From NCBI GenBank assembly GCA_016490735.1, contig JAEMWC010000031.1, positions 1,027,501-1,091,500 of the forward strand: a DNA stretch of 64,000 nucleotides, written 5' to 3'. The position numbers and the translations under genes were made by a program. Positions 34,322 to 44,671 of the stretch are shown piece after piece (within the stretch, counting starts at the first letter, position 1; each line of letters begins with the position of its first letter). A model generated the notes under the pieces. The model ran no database searches, was not told where the DNA came from, and saw nothing but the letters and a program-made list of their open reading frames with translations. The DNA comes from Pachyseris speciosa (lineage: Eukaryota; Cnidaria; Anthozoa; Scleractinia; Pachyseridae).

Positions 34322-34336
34322 CTATCCCCTCCTTTA
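34322..34336 (-). promoter_or_regulatory. Polypurine tract
   Basis: AAAGGAGGGGATAG on the minus strand directly precedes the 3' LTR. This is where plus-strand DNA synthesis is primed in LTR retrotransposons. Confidence 0.8.
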
Positions 34337-34443
34337 AAAGGGCATGTCCCCATGCCAAGCAATGAGGAGATGACAAAACTACTGAAATCTTAGGGACAAT
34401 AAAAATCACTAGCTAAATCAATAATAAAAGTTCAGTTCTGTGA

Positions 34444-37400
34444 TTAAGACACGAAGTCTCTCATCCAGACAGGAATACGAACTTCTCTTCTGGGTCTGTC
34501 CAAGACAGGTGGAGGTACTTCTTCTATGATTGGTTCTGGAATTGGTTGCTGTGCATCTCTAGGGACCTCGTTCTCAATTCTTGTCACAGTCTCATCCCCA
34601 TCTGCTGATGTCCCATCTGAGTACATCAGATCTGTTTCATCCGGTGTGTAGCGAGGGGGAAGATGAGGTCTTCGCACTGGTAAACTGGAGGGATACACAG
34701 TTGGCTGATCAGGCTGCTGGTCTGCTGGCTGGGGGTCTTGACACAGCTTTAGGCGATTGAAGTGTACGACTCTTCGTTTCCTACGATTCTGTACGTCTTC
34801 AATTCGGAAGGTCACATCACTGATTTTCTTTACCACCAGGTGTGGTCCTTGCCACGGCGAATGTAACTTCTTTGTCCGCCCTGTCTTCATTGCAGGAACA
34901 TGAAGGTACACATGATCTCCAACCTTTATTTCTTGTCCAGCAACTCGGCGATCATAGTAGTCTTTCTGTCGTCTCTGGGCAGTCCGCAGGTGCTCTCTAG
35001 CTCTCTCATGGGCTTCGTCTAAGGTGGATCTGAGGTTCCTAACATACTCAGAGGCTGCTTCTGGCTGATGAGGCTCACGACCATACATGACATCAACAGG
35101 TAAACGTACCTCATGGCCAAACAAAAGATAATATGGCGTGTACTGAGTAGATGAATGGACACTTGATCTGTATGCCATCATCACCATGGGCAGGTGAACG
35201 TCCCAGTCACACTGGTGGTCCGAGACATACTTTGCCAGCATGTCCTGCAGGGTACGGTTCATCCGTTCAACCATGCCATCACTTTGCGGGTGGTACGGTG
35301 TCGTTCTGGTCTTCTCTATACTGAAGAGGGTACACATCTCTTTGAAAAGCTGAGCTTCAAAATTACGGCCCTGGTCGGTGTGGATCCGTTCAGGTGCTCC
35401 GTATCTGGAAATAACCTCATTTATCAGCTTTTCTGCAACCGTCTTCGCCTCTTGATTCGGAAGGGGAAACGCCTCTGTCCATTTTGAGAAATAGTCTCCA
35501 ACGACTAGGATGTACTTTTGACCAGACTCAGTGGTAGGCAGGGGGCCCATGATATCCAGTGCAATTCTCTCAAATGGGTATCCAGGACAGCTACTGACAA
35601 GGGGTGCTCTTCCTGGCTGCTGCGGAGACTTCCTTTTACTGCACTTTTGACACTGACGGCACCAATCCTCAACGTCATGCTGCTGGCCATACCAATAGAA
35701 GCGTTCTCGTACTCGCTCCAGGGTCTTGTTTACTCCCATATGACCAGCTGAAGGTGCATCATGTAGAGCGGAAAGGACTTCTGGAACCATGGATCTGGGA
35801 AGTACTAACTGCAATCGGGCACCATGACCGTCTTCAGTCTCCCACCGGCGGTAAAGGACACCATTTTCCAACTGCAACCTGTTCCACTGTGCCCACAGGC
35901 TCTTGATTGCTTTACTGGCACCCTGTACTTCCTGCATAGCTGGTTGGTTGGTCTGGTTCTGTTTCCAAAACAGAATCTGCTTCAGGTCAGGGTCTGCCAC
36001 TTGTCTGGATTGCAGATTGGCCGCTGTCCAACCAGGTACCCATGTACTGGCACTGCTGTCTATTACATTGGTCTGGACTGTCTGGACAGTTTCCTCAGCA
36101 CTCTGTAGGGGGTTTCTGGACAGCGCATCAGCATTCTGGTGCTTCCTTCCAGGTCGATGCTCAATTTTGTAGTCGTACTGGGCTAACAACTCAAGCCACC
36201 TGGCCACCTGTCCCTCGGGTTCTTTGAAGCTCTGGAGCCATTTCAGTGCGTTGTGGTCTGTCCTCACAAGGAAGGGTCTCCCATACAAGTAGTGGCGGAA
36301 GTGCCTGATTGCATACACCATGGCAAGCATCTCTTTCTTGGTGGTGCTGTACCTTCGCTCACGACCATCAAGCACACGACTTGCATACGCGATCACTCTC
36401 TCACTCCGATCTTGCTCTTGGGAAATGACTGCTCCGAGACCATAGTCACTTGCATCACAGTCCACAATGAACCTTGCATCACAACGGGGAAAGGCCAGTA
36501 TAGGAGCTGTCACCAGTTTCTCTTTCAAGGTACGGAAGGCTTTGTCACACTCTGCAGACCACTGGAACCCATCGGTGGATTTTGCTGTAAGGCGGTGCAA
36601 GGGGGAAGCAATCTCTGCAAAGTCTTCTATAAACCTCCGATAGTACGATGCCAGGCCCAGGAAGCTTCTTACATCCGATACCTTGGATGGGACGGGCCAC
36701 TGCTCAACTGCTCTGATCTTGGCTGGATCGGTACTAACTCCTTCGGCAGAGATTACATGGCCAAGATAAGGTACTCTCGGTTGCAACAGGAAGCACTTGG
36801 AGGGTTTAAGCTTCAGCCCTGCCTGGCGGAACCGTTCAAAAACCTCTTGTAGCCGCTCCAGGTGTTCCTCAAAGTCCCGTCCAAAAACAATGACATCATC
36901 CAGGTAAACCAGACACGTCTGCCACTGCAGGCCAGCAAGGACAAATTCCATAAGTCTCTGGAACGTGCTTGGGGCATTACAAAGACCAAATGCCATTACC
37001 TGGAATTCAAAGAGGCCATGGCGAGTCGTGAACGCAGTCTTCTCGCGGTCTGCGGCGTCCATCTCGACCTGCCAATAACCACTGGCCAGATCCAACGTGG
37101 TAAACACTTTGGCACCTGCTAGTGCATCTAAGGTTTCGTCTATACGCGGCAGTGGGTAGGCGTCCTTCCTGGTCACATCATTAAGCTTCCGGTAGTCCAC
37201 ACAGAAACGAGTACCACCGTCTTTCTTCTTGACCAGGACAATTGGTGAGGCCCACGGACTGGTAGATGGACGTACAACACCATTCTGTAACATACTTTCT
37301 ACATGCTGGCGCACAACCCCTTGCTGATGCAATGGTAGCCGCCTTGGCGCTTGCTTTATTGGGGGAGCGTCGCCTGTATCAATCTGGTGCTTTACCATGC

Positions 37401-38349
37401 CAGTTCTACCCAAATCTGCTGGTCCCGATGAGAAGATGTCTGCATAGTCATCCAAAAGCGTGTTCAGCTTGGTCCTCTGCTCACTGGTCAGGTCTAGGGA
37501 GTCAAGGTCAAATTGGCTGGACACCTTTGATTTCGTCTTATCACAGGGTGCTGCAGGTGCAAGGTGGTGGCACTGGACTGGATCTATGATGCTTCCTTCT
37601 AGCTCACTGAAGGTACCAACTGAGGTGTTCTTGTACAGGGTCACAGGAGTTGGTGATGGGTTGACCAGACGGACTGGTACTGCGTTATCCTCGGGGTGAG
37701 CTACCACACGCGCAAGTAACAGATCATGCTGTCTGGCAAAACTCGGAGATGGTTCCACTATCCCCAACAAACCATCACCACACTCAGCCCCCTTAAGCTT
37801 AGCATGCAACACCATTTCATGACGTCCAGGAACAACCACAGTTTCCACCAAACTTATTCTAAAAACTTTGTTCACGCCACACTTTGCCTTTGTCTTAAGT
37901 TCAACAGCCTTGCCTCCAACACTTAGTGACTTCAGCTCAAAATCAATTTTACAACCATGTTTGCCCAGAAAATCTATACCTAGCAAACAATCCTGGGTAA
38001 CATCTGCAGCGACTAACACTGAATGAACAACATTCACCCCATCAACACAAATTTGCAGGTCACACTTCCCCCTAATATCCAAAGGTTGGCCATTTGCTGA
38101 AACCACTGGTTCACCAACCACACTTAACTTAAAAATTTTAGGGGACCTGTCAAGTACCCGCTGATGCACAAGAGTCACTGCCGACCCAGTGTCGACCAAC
38201 ATGTCTACAGGCTGCCCTCCCACTAGACCAGGCACGTACACTGCAGCATCACTAGAAACACTATGAATACTCGAAAATGAATTCGCTTTATTAATTTCTT
38301 GGGTCTTCCCGACTTTTCCGACCGACGCTTGACCCGCGGCGCCGATCAC
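34444..38349 (-). CDS. pol: Pol polyprotein: protease, RT, RNase H, integrase
   Basis: About 1300 residues without a stop. Retropepsin active site LVDTGS is at 51-56. RT runs from about 365 to 530 with FTTLDLASGYWQV near 416 and the active site YLDD at 482-485. RNase H is at 625-745 (FIVDCDASDYGLGA, RTDHNALKWL, NADALSRN). Integrase has the H-H-C-C zinc module (H863, H870, C897 or C900, C903). Its catalytic core D932, D992, E1028 has the standard 35-residue last gap. A GPY/F-type segment (WQGPHLVVKKISDVTFRIE) and a basic/proline tail follow. All catalytic residues are present. The order PR-RT-RH-IN defines Ty3/gypsy. It is made as a fusion with Gag by -1 frameshifting, so the N-terminal Met implied by an ORF caller is not a real start. 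Confidence 0.95.
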   Translation of the reverse strand: MIGAAGQASVGKVGKTQEINKANSFSSIHSVSSDAAVYVPGLVGGQPVDMLVDTGSAVTLVHQRVLDRSPKIFKLSVVGEPVVSANGQPLDIRGKCDLQICVDGVNVVHSVLVAADVTQDCLLGIDFLGKHGCKIDFELKSLSVGGKAVELKTKAKCGVNKVFRISLVETVVVPGRHEMVLHAKLKGAECGDGLLGIVEPSPSFARQHDLLLARVVAHPEDNAVPVRLVNPSPTPVTLYKNTSVGTFSELEGSIIDPVQCHHLAPAAPCDKTKSKVSSQFDLDSLDLTSEQRTKLNTLLDDYADIFSSGPADLGRTGMVKHQIDTGDAPPIKQAPRRLPLHQQGVVRQHVESMLQNGVVRPSTSPWASPIVLVKKKDGGTRFCVDYRKLNDVTRKDAYPLPRIDETLDALAGAKVFTTLDLASGYWQVEMDAADREKTAFTTRHGLFEFQVMAFGLCNAPSTFQRLMEFVLAGLQWQTCLVYLDDVIVFGRDFEEHLERLQEVFERFRQAGLKLKPSKCFLLQPRVPYLGHVISAEGVSTDPAKIRAVEQWPVPSKVSDVRSFLGLASYYRRFIEDFAEIASPLHRLTAKSTDGFQWSAECDKAFRTLKEKLVTAPILAFPRCDARFIVDCDASDYGLGAVISQEQDRSERVIAYASRVLDGRERRYSTTKKEMLAMVYAIRHFRHYLYGRPFLVRTDHNALKWLQSFKEPEGQVARWLELLAQYDYKIEHRPGRKHQNADALSRNPLQSAEETVQTVQTNVIDSSASTWVPGWTAANLQSRQVADPDLKQILFWKQNQTNQPAMQEVQGASKAIKSLWAQWNRLQLENGVLYRRWETEDGHGARLQLVLPRSMVPEVLSALHDAPSAGHMGVNKTLERVRERFYWYGQQHDVEDWCRQCQKCSKRKSPQQPGRAPLVSSCPGYPFERIALDIMGPLPTTESGQKYILVVGDYFSKWTEAFPLPNQEAKTVAEKLINEVISRYGAPERIHTDQGRNFEAQLFKEMCTLFSIEKTRTTPYHPQSDGMVERMNRTLQDMLAKYVSDHQCDWDVHLPMVMMAYRSSVHSSTQYTPYYLLFGHEVRLPVDVMYGREPHQPEAASEYVRNLRSTLDEAHERAREHLRTAQRRQKDYYDRRVAGQEIKVGDHVYLHVPAMKTGRTKKLHSPWQGPHLVVKKISDVTFRIEDVQNRRKRRVVHFNRLKLCQDPQPADQQPDQPTVYPSSLPVRRPHLPPRYTPDETDLMYSDGTSADGDETVTRIENEVPRDAQQPIPEPIIEEVPPPVLDRPRREVRIPVWMRDFVS

Positions 38350-39218
38350 TTGGAGTTTCCCGGCTGATCCCTAACTGACTGGGTACATTCGGCGATAAAA
38401 TGACCCTTCTTGTGACACCTAAAACAACGCCGTTCTCTCCGATCCTTTGTTGTCGGCCCCAGTCCCCGACCGTGTTGTTTTCGCTCGTTCGAAGTTTCCG
38501 TCTGTTGCTTTTGCACGAACTGGACCATTTGATTTACGGCGGCCGTGTTTTTCTTGATTAGCTCTACGAGTTCGCTCTTCTGTTCGGACGGTGGCTCCTG
38601 TACGAGGCGGACCGAACGACCTCCACTACGACGAGACTCGGCCTCGTACATGGCCTCGATTTGCAAGGCGCGACTGACCGCCTCATCGAGCGTTTTTGGG
38701 CCGGATTCTCGGATTTTCATCCGTATCTCCCGGTCCTCCAACGCATCGATGAACTGATCCTTCGCAAGACTGTCCTGCAAATCGGCCACCGCTTCAGGAT
38801 ATGCTTTCCCGACAAGCCTCCGCAACGAACTCGCGAGATCTGGTAGCTTCTCGTCGCGTTCCCGACGCCTCGCTCGAAATTCGGCCTTGTGTAGTTCGAT
38901 CCGCTCCTTCGGAACGAACTTTTCGCGTAGTGCTGTTTTCAGCACAGTATAATCTCCCCGTACGTCCGGCGATAAACTCTGTAGTTGGAGCAACGCAGCT
39001 CCACGCATACGGACAGCGAGAAACTGTGCTTTCCGCGCGTCGTTCCACTCGTTTATGACAGCACAATCTTCGAAATGGGATAACCACGAGTCCCATTCTT
39101 CGTTCCCGCCCGCCGAGAATGCCTCCGGCATAACTACAGGCCTATTACTATTGCTAGCCGCTTGTGACGAAGCAGTAGCGCCTGAACTAGTGGCAGCATT
39201 ATCTCCCTCGGTAACCAT
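38346..39218 (-). CDS. gag: Gag protein of the gypsy element
   Basis: 290 residues from an ATG. The N-terminus is S/A/N-rich. The central part (DSWLSHFEDCAVINEWNDARKAQFLAVRMRG, LREKFVPKERIELHKAEF, FIDALEDREIRMKIRE) matches the retrotransposon Gag capsid fold used to build cytoplasmic particles. The C-terminus has one zinc knuckle, CFRCHKKGHFIAEC, in a basic region that would bind the genomic RNA. The frame ends AACTCCAAGTGA, and pol overlaps it in the -1 frame. No damage is seen. The low pI tail and single CCHC are normal for this family. Confidence 0.9.
   Translation of the reverse strand: MVTEGDNAATSSGATASSQAASNSNRPVVMPEAFSAGGNEEWDSWLSHFEDCAVINEWNDARKAQFLAVRMRGAALLQLQSLSPDVRGDYTVLKTALREKFVPKERIELHKAEFRARRRERDEKLPDLASSLRRLVGKAYPEAVADLQDSLAKDQFIDALEDREIRMKIRESGPKTLDEAVSRALQIEAMYEAESRRSGGRSVRLVQEPPSEQKSELVELIKKNTAAVNQMVQFVQKQQTETSNERKQHGRGLGPTTKDRRERRCFRCHKKGHFIAECTQSVRDQPGNSK
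38355..38361 (-). promoter_or_regulatory. -1 ribosomal frameshift heptamer between gag and pol
   Basis: On the minus strand the gag frame reads G-GGA-AAC, which fits the X-XXY-YYZ slippery consensus, a few codons before the gag stop. A -1 slip here enters the pol frame exactly. Pol has no ATG at its start: its first listed codon is GTG, and the pol frame opens only after an upstream TAG. A Gag-Pol fusion by -1 frameshifting is therefore the likely expression mode. No downstream pseudoknot was checked. Confidence 0.7.
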
Positions 39219-39414
39219 TTTTTTTTTTTACAAACTACACAACAATTGAGTGCTACAAGCGATAACCCTAACACGTACACAACTAAACCAGTCCCGCAAA
39301 ACCAATTGCGACAAACAGCTTCACAACAACTTATCAACCAAAAACACTACTTATCTCCAAGGATTGCCAAACTGCTAGATCCTTGAGCGACTGGTCCACG
39401 AAGACTTGGATAAA

Positions 39415-39432
39415 TCCCGCCGCTTGCCACCA
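39415..39432 (-). promoter_or_regulatory. tRNA primer-binding site
   Basis: TGGTGGCAAGCGGCGGGA begins one base after the 5' LTR on the minus strand. The leading TGG pairs with a tRNA CCA end. Which tRNA primes is not determined. Confidence 0.7.
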
Positions 39433-39433
39433 G

Positions 39434-39960
39434 TGTTGTAAACGGGAAGGGTATCGTGGCCAACAGATAAGCGTCGACTGTTTGGTAAGGTTAGACTTGG
39501 TCGGTGCTTCGGGTTAGCAGCACTCGAAGGGAGCCAGGGAGACTCGACTTGCACACACTGAAGTCCTGATTACATTCTAACTTTATTGCTAAATCAAAGT
39601 GCTTATATACATAATGGTAGCTGGCTATACGTGATTAAATATGCAAGGGAAAATACTAGGTTCACGTCCTTGTAAACAACCTACTTTGGACGTGAGCATA
39701 ATGCATTGTCTAAGCTAATCTACTTACGAATATCCTGAGGAACTGGGCGTCTAAAATACATGAAATCCAACCGAAAGTTCCTATACGTTGTATTATCACA
39801 GGTTTCCTACGCACACGTATACAACATTTTAGCACGCTCGCTATACTGCTATGATCATATTCCAGATACGTATTAAGCGGTGATTGATCTATTTGTCAAC
39901 TAATTTTACCAGATTGGATTTCACTGAGCGAAGTGTCACGCTTTCTTCAACTTTGCTACA
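39434..39960 (-). repeat. 5' LTR of the gypsy element, with promoter
   Basis: On the minus strand this is the upstream LTR. It carries TATATAAG (39602-39609) as a plausible TATA box and AATAAA (39582-39587) about 15 bp further on. Transcription would start after these, so the poly(A) signal in this LTR lies upstream of the predicted start, implying a short R region. Confidence 0.9.
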
Positions 39961-40277
39961 CCAGAAAACGTTCTCTGGGGTTTTGAATTTTCCATGCATT
40001 CGTCTGTTATTTTTTCCCGGGAATTTTTCAGCCCGCGGCAAAACATTACGAATGTATGGAAAAATTAAAAAAGCCAGAGAGTTTTTTCTGGTATGGCTAA
40101 ATCCCTGAAATTTTGCCAGTGGAACCCTTTGCCTAGTACTATTAATTAGCAACATATTTTTTGCTGAGAAATAGGCGCTTCACGCATTTTTTTTGACAAT
40201 GGAACTGCATACAAACACTGTAATTTGTATTCTCTTTGCCTACCCGCCAAGATGGCGTCTGAAACCGTGATAAGGCC

Positions 40278-41257
40278 TTTTCTAACTGGCAACAGTTCAC
40301 ACTCTTTTTACCACTCAAAGAAAACTCAAAAGATGGCAATTTATTCTCTGCATTTTCTCAGGTATACCAAACATTGTACAAACATAACTGTACAACCCCT
40401 GATAATGTAAATCTTAGATTGATTCCACTGCTCTATGCCAGAGCTACTAGAGGTAAGTCACCTCTCACCTGTGAGTTCAAGTTGTGAAAACAGAAATTTC
40501 ATTTCATTTTTAACGCAAGACACGCACTGCTAATTTTTTGTGAAAGAAAGAGGTCCAGAACATTAGTTAAAAGTATGCAGTAAGTGTACAATTGAAAGAG
40601 ACTATTGGTTACAAACAGAATTTCATTTTTCTTTTAAACTCCCTTTGCTATCTCATCAGTTCAACTTGAAATCTTTATCGATATATTCACCATGGAAATG
40701 ACTTGACGTGATGTGCAGTTGCTTATCAAACACCGTAAAGACTTGCAAATAAGCTGCACTCAAAGATGAGCTGCACCCCGAGTTTAGCCACTCGTTTTTT
40801 TCTAGTAGAACTAGAAAGAAATCCAAAGTTGAGTCTTAAGAAGTCTTCTGTCTTCATCAAACAAACTCGCCAATATTGAAATGGAAATTGTATTAAATAT
40901 TAAAATCTGTGTCTCTCAAAGTCAGTTTCTTCTTGTAGATTGTATACAGGCATGCATACATTGAAATGGAAATTGTATTAAATATTAAAATCTGTGTCTC
41001 GCAAAGTCAGTTTCTTCTTGTAGATTGTATACAGGCATGCATACATTACTTGCAAACAACATGCTTGACTGTTGACAAGTTTTGATTAATGCTACTACAC
41101 TGTATAAAATATGTTATTAATATAATTGGAATAGAAACAGTAACCATAAGAATGTTACAAACACAGTTCACCCATTTTATGTTGAAGAATTATTTTTGAC
41201 TGTACTTTTTTGTAATATAAGTTTCTGTTTCTAACTTAAGGAATTGTTTTCATCCAG
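40278..41257. other. Intronic stretch with a tandem duplication
   Basis: No coding signal apart from the acceptor at the right end (TTTTCATCCAG). The tandem duplication within it is listed separately. Confidence 0.35.
40874..41045. repeat. Tandem duplication of an 86-bp unit
   Basis: The unit ATTGAAATGGAAATTGTATT...CAGGCATGCATAC occurs at 40874-40959 and 40960-41045 with one difference seen (TCTCTCAAAG against TCTCGCAAAG), so it is recent. Confidence 0.9.
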
Positions 41258-41360
41258 GAACAAATGATGCAAGTGAATTCAGACCTGGAATTGTTGACCC
41301 ATGGCATCCTTCACCTGCTGTTGATGATAAAGATAAATTGCTTTGGACTGAACTATGGAG
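41258..41360 (+). CDS. Candidate third exon of the unrecognised host gene
   Basis: After TTTTCATCCAG the frame reads TNDASEFRPGIVDPWHPSPAVDDKDKLLWTELW and stops at a donor-like GAG|GTTGGT. It enters with two bases, exactly complementing the one base left over by the exon ending at 17550. It leaves with two bases. The charged, proline-bearing sequence looks like ordinary host protein. I do not recognise it. If it is linked to 17550, the intron is 23.7 kb and contains an intact LINE and an intact LTR retrotransposon. The link is inferred from phase and orientation only. Confidence 0.4.
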
Positions 41361-42623
41361 GTTGGTGATGCTGTATCATACTGTGTAATACAGCACTGTT
41401 TCATTGACTGGTTTTGTGATGTGATTATAGAATCGACTTTACCTGGTATCACAACCCATTTTGCAAAAGAGTAATTTTACCAATATTACTGTTTTGTGAC
41501 ATCAAAACATTTCAACCCTTTAGCATGTTACACTGTAAATCTATTTGTAATCCCTTCACAATGCATAGCGACAATTGAAATAGTGTTACATTTATACCTG
41601 ATGATTTGTGACAGGGAACATGCTTCTGCCCCATTGTATTAATGCAAAAGATTAAAATTTTGCAAAATACATTTTAAAATTATGGGTTGTGATTGGCATT
41701 CACAAAACAGCGAATGGAAAGAGTTTTTTGTTACAAAATCCCTTTTACATTCTGTGGCAAGAAGAAAAGGCACTTCAAAAAATTAATGCTCACTGAACAG
41801 AGAAAGAACCAACTTTAAATTAATGCAACATTAGCTTTTTACTAAAATGAAGAAGTGGAAAATGGAAGTAATAGTCGAGAATGTAACATGAATTTACAGC
41901 CTCTTCTTTTGGATTGTTATAAGATTTTGAAATTGACTTTTCAGTCAGTTTAACTGACCTTCTTCAGGAACTTACAAAAATACAGTACCATGTGAAAGTA
42001 TTGTTAGCAGTCCCTTGAAACTTGAACTTCGTGACTTGAACCTCGATACTCAAAAGCTTCGAGTATGGAGGCTCAAATCGAGTGCATCTAGTATCAAATT
42101 GAGCAAATCAGGTTTCGCGACAAGAAAACAAAGAATTTTTCATGTGATTAGTTTTCACACGTCTGACAGCTTACCAGGACAGGAACATCAAGAGCAAATA
42201 GCACTTCTTGGGGAGGGAAACTCTGATTTTATCCTTTGGGAAGGTAAAGGTCTGGTAATGAGTATGTTGCTATGGTGACATCATAACCAATATCACATTG
42301 TATAGTTCTGGCAGCACATCAACCCTGCAAAATTTCAACCCTGTAGACTTAGTATTTGCACAGATATTCCATATTTTGTGATTTTACTTGTCATTTTGTG
42401 TCCACAAGTCCTCTAATTTGCATAAATCAAAATCTTGAACAACTTGACAACCGAGAGTGCTATCACAATAAAATAAACAATGTTCCTCATCATTTTGTAA
42501 GGTCTTTTGAACAAGCTAATGAAACGTTTTGTGTCATATGCACTTTATGTTTGGTCTGTGTGTGTTTTGAGAGGAGTATTGTTATAAAATGGAGTCTTCT
42601 AACCAAAACACGAAAGCCAACTT
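41361..42623. other. Non-coding stretch, nothing recognised
   Basis: Near 42010-42090 a GA/CT-rich segment (CTTGAACCTCGATACTC, CTTCGAGTATGGAGGCTC) forms an imperfect hairpin similar in style to 29403-29487. No gene is supported. Confidence 0.35.
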
Positions 42624-42639
42624 CCCTTACCAAACCTGT

Positions 42640-43160
42640 TGATATGGGCCATATATGGCCCAAGTATGGAGATGATATGGCATAACATATGGGCCCTCTA
42701 TGGATAATACATGCATTTGGTATGGGCTATTGCTTTCCATATCAAACCCATACATAGCACTGTCTTCATTCAGTTATAGCTCTATTGTCTTATACTATGG
42801 GATTGCTACGTATTTGGCAGCACTCCATAGATACTCCATAGGACCTAGTATGGGAATGATATGGCTCAGCCCCATACCAATTCCATATGATCTCTGACCC
42901 TTCACTATGGGAATGCTACGTATTTAGCAGTAATCCATACAATTCCCATATCATCCATGCACACTGGTATATGATATGGGAATGCTATGGGGATTTGGTA
43001 TTGCACCATATAATTACCATATCATTCTGATATGCTGGCCTGGTATGGGAATGGTATGGTAAACTTCCATACAACCTCCATTCATCATATGCTGCATCTG
43101 ATATGGGAATGATACGGTTTTTCACCCGATTCCTGTCCCATAGCAATGCCATACGTTGAG
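42640..43160. repeat. CATATGG-rich array, left
   Basis: About twenty copies of TATGGGAATG-, CCATATCAT- and GATATGG-like words in both orientations. Typical runs are TATGGGAATGATATGG and CCATACAATTCCCATATCAT. The motif is self-complementary, so the array can pair with itself. Confidence 0.75.
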
Positions 43161-44217
43161 TGACCAGCTGTGATGCTTCCTGCTATTAGACTACATTCAG
43201 TGACAATTTACCCGGTACTAGTCAGTTTTCTGAAGTACCGGTAATTACATCTTTTAATCAACATACTAGTATACCAAACATTTGTCACAGTTTTACATTC
43301 TTTGCATTTAATACATAACTTTTATTGGTAAACTGCTTCCAACATGTTCATTATAGATGTGAAACAATCTCAAAGTCTTGCAGAGCAGTAATTCTGGCAA
43401 AAATTCTGACTAGCAATTCTGGAAAACAGCTTAAACCAATCTTCTGTAGCTTTATAAGCACTAGTCCCAAGGTTTTGATTTAGTCGAAAGAAGTCAAAGA
43501 ATGTTTTACAGAGTGGGAAATCTAGGGGAACACTCTTTGTATGGAAAAGGTCTACAAAATTCTTATCTCCATTGACTACATTTTGAATAAGTGCCTTGCA
43601 AAGTTCTACGATAATTCTGTAGCATAGCAAGACTGGCCATGATAGTGAATACATGCTTTTGATTCAATATTATTGTCAGTACAGCGCTCAAACGATTAGT
43701 CAATACAATTATTTTAACTTCATTGACAGAAACTTGTTGCAATCAAAAGTTCTGCTTCAAAGAAATCAAACGACTCCTCCGAGTTTGACAGTGATGAACA
43801 AACGATTCAGAAATTCGGACTTCTAGTTCTTCAAATAAAATGCAAATGACCATGAATACACTGATATCTTCTCAATTCTAGAACTTTAGCACTTCAGAAC
43901 TAAAGAACGATGAAGCAAAGATACAAAAGAGAAGACTTAAGAATCGGAGATGAAAAATTTGAATGAGTGATGATGATCAGTTGAGAAGTCTGTGATCCAA
44001 ACAAGCATTTCAACATCTAACCTAACATCTAACTGGGACATTTTGTGGTTTATGAACTATATCTGTCCGTTTTCTTCGCCTCACTTGATGTGTTTTAGTT
44101 GTAAAATCCTGGGAAAATCGAACTTTTTAGCAGTATAATGTAAGTCAATTCCATAAAACTCTTCTGCTCTGTTCAAACCCACGCGCCAGAAGGAAATCTC
44201 ACACTTTCCCAATGTTT
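43161..44217. other. Non-coding stretch
   Basis: A minus frame at 43370-43654 (94 residues) contains LCYRIIVELCKALIQNVVNG and LCKTFFDFFRLNQNLGTSAYKATEDWFKLF. It could be a degraded coding segment, but I cannot assign it. Otherwise empty. Confidence 0.3.
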
Positions 44218-44671
44218 AGGCCATGTTACACGAGGCAATTTTTCTTGCAACTCGCAACGCAACAAACGTTGCGTTGCAAGTTGCGAGAAAAAATTCACGT
44301 GTAACACCCCATTTTGCAACTGCAATTGTTGCGTTGCGAGTTGCGAGAAAAGTTGCCAACGTGTAACATACCCTCTGCAACTTGAAAGGTTTTTTATTCG
44401 TCATTGTTATATACCTACACTTTCACTCAACAAAAGGAGTACTGCGATTGGTTGATTCTTGGTCACGTGCCCCTGACCAAATTCAAATGTATCCCGACCG
44501 GGATACAATTCCGCAATTGTTGCCCGCGCGCCCGGATACAGCAGCACGTGATTAGTGCATGACTAAAAAGTGGCATGATCTTCAGCCGTGCTCACGTCAG
44601 CTTGATTGACGAGGCGGACCTGAGAACACTGCCAGTTTTCAGTTTTATAAACCAACGATAATACAAACGTT

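Larger units (their letters stand above)
33795..39960 (-). mobile_element. Complete Ty3/gypsy LTR retrotransposon
   Basis: Two 527-bp LTRs bound gag and pol on the minus strand. The element is flanked by the 4-bp duplication CCAG (33791-33794 and 39961-39964). The palindrome it landed in shows the unoccupied order, which supports these borders. It has a primer-binding site, polypurine tract, open gag and pol, all catalytic motifs and a frameshift heptamer. No env or chromodomain is seen. Everything needed for autonomous copying appears present, so the insertion should be recent. Confidence 0.95.
33601..40277. mobile_element. Older palindromic element split by the LTR retrotransposon
   Basis: Left flank 33601-33794 and right flank 39965-40277 are inverted copies. 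GGCCTTATCACGGTTTCAGA at 33601 matches its inverse at 40258-40277. GACGCCATCTTGGCGGGTAG, GCAAAAAATATGTTGCTA and TTAATAGTACTAGGCAAAG also recur inverted. The right flank holds the hairpin centre, with CCAGAAAACGTTCTCTGG against CCAGAGAGTTTTTTCTGG. Without the retrotransposon it would be about 507 bp. No coding capacity. Confidence 0.75.

Noticed and set aside
35194..37926. Numerous plus-strand frames opposite pol
   Set aside because: Shadow frames of the intact minus-strand pol gene.
38346..38349. Pol translated from its own start codon overlapping the gag stop
   Set aside because: The codon is GTG, not ATG. The slippery heptamer just upstream explains pol expression better.
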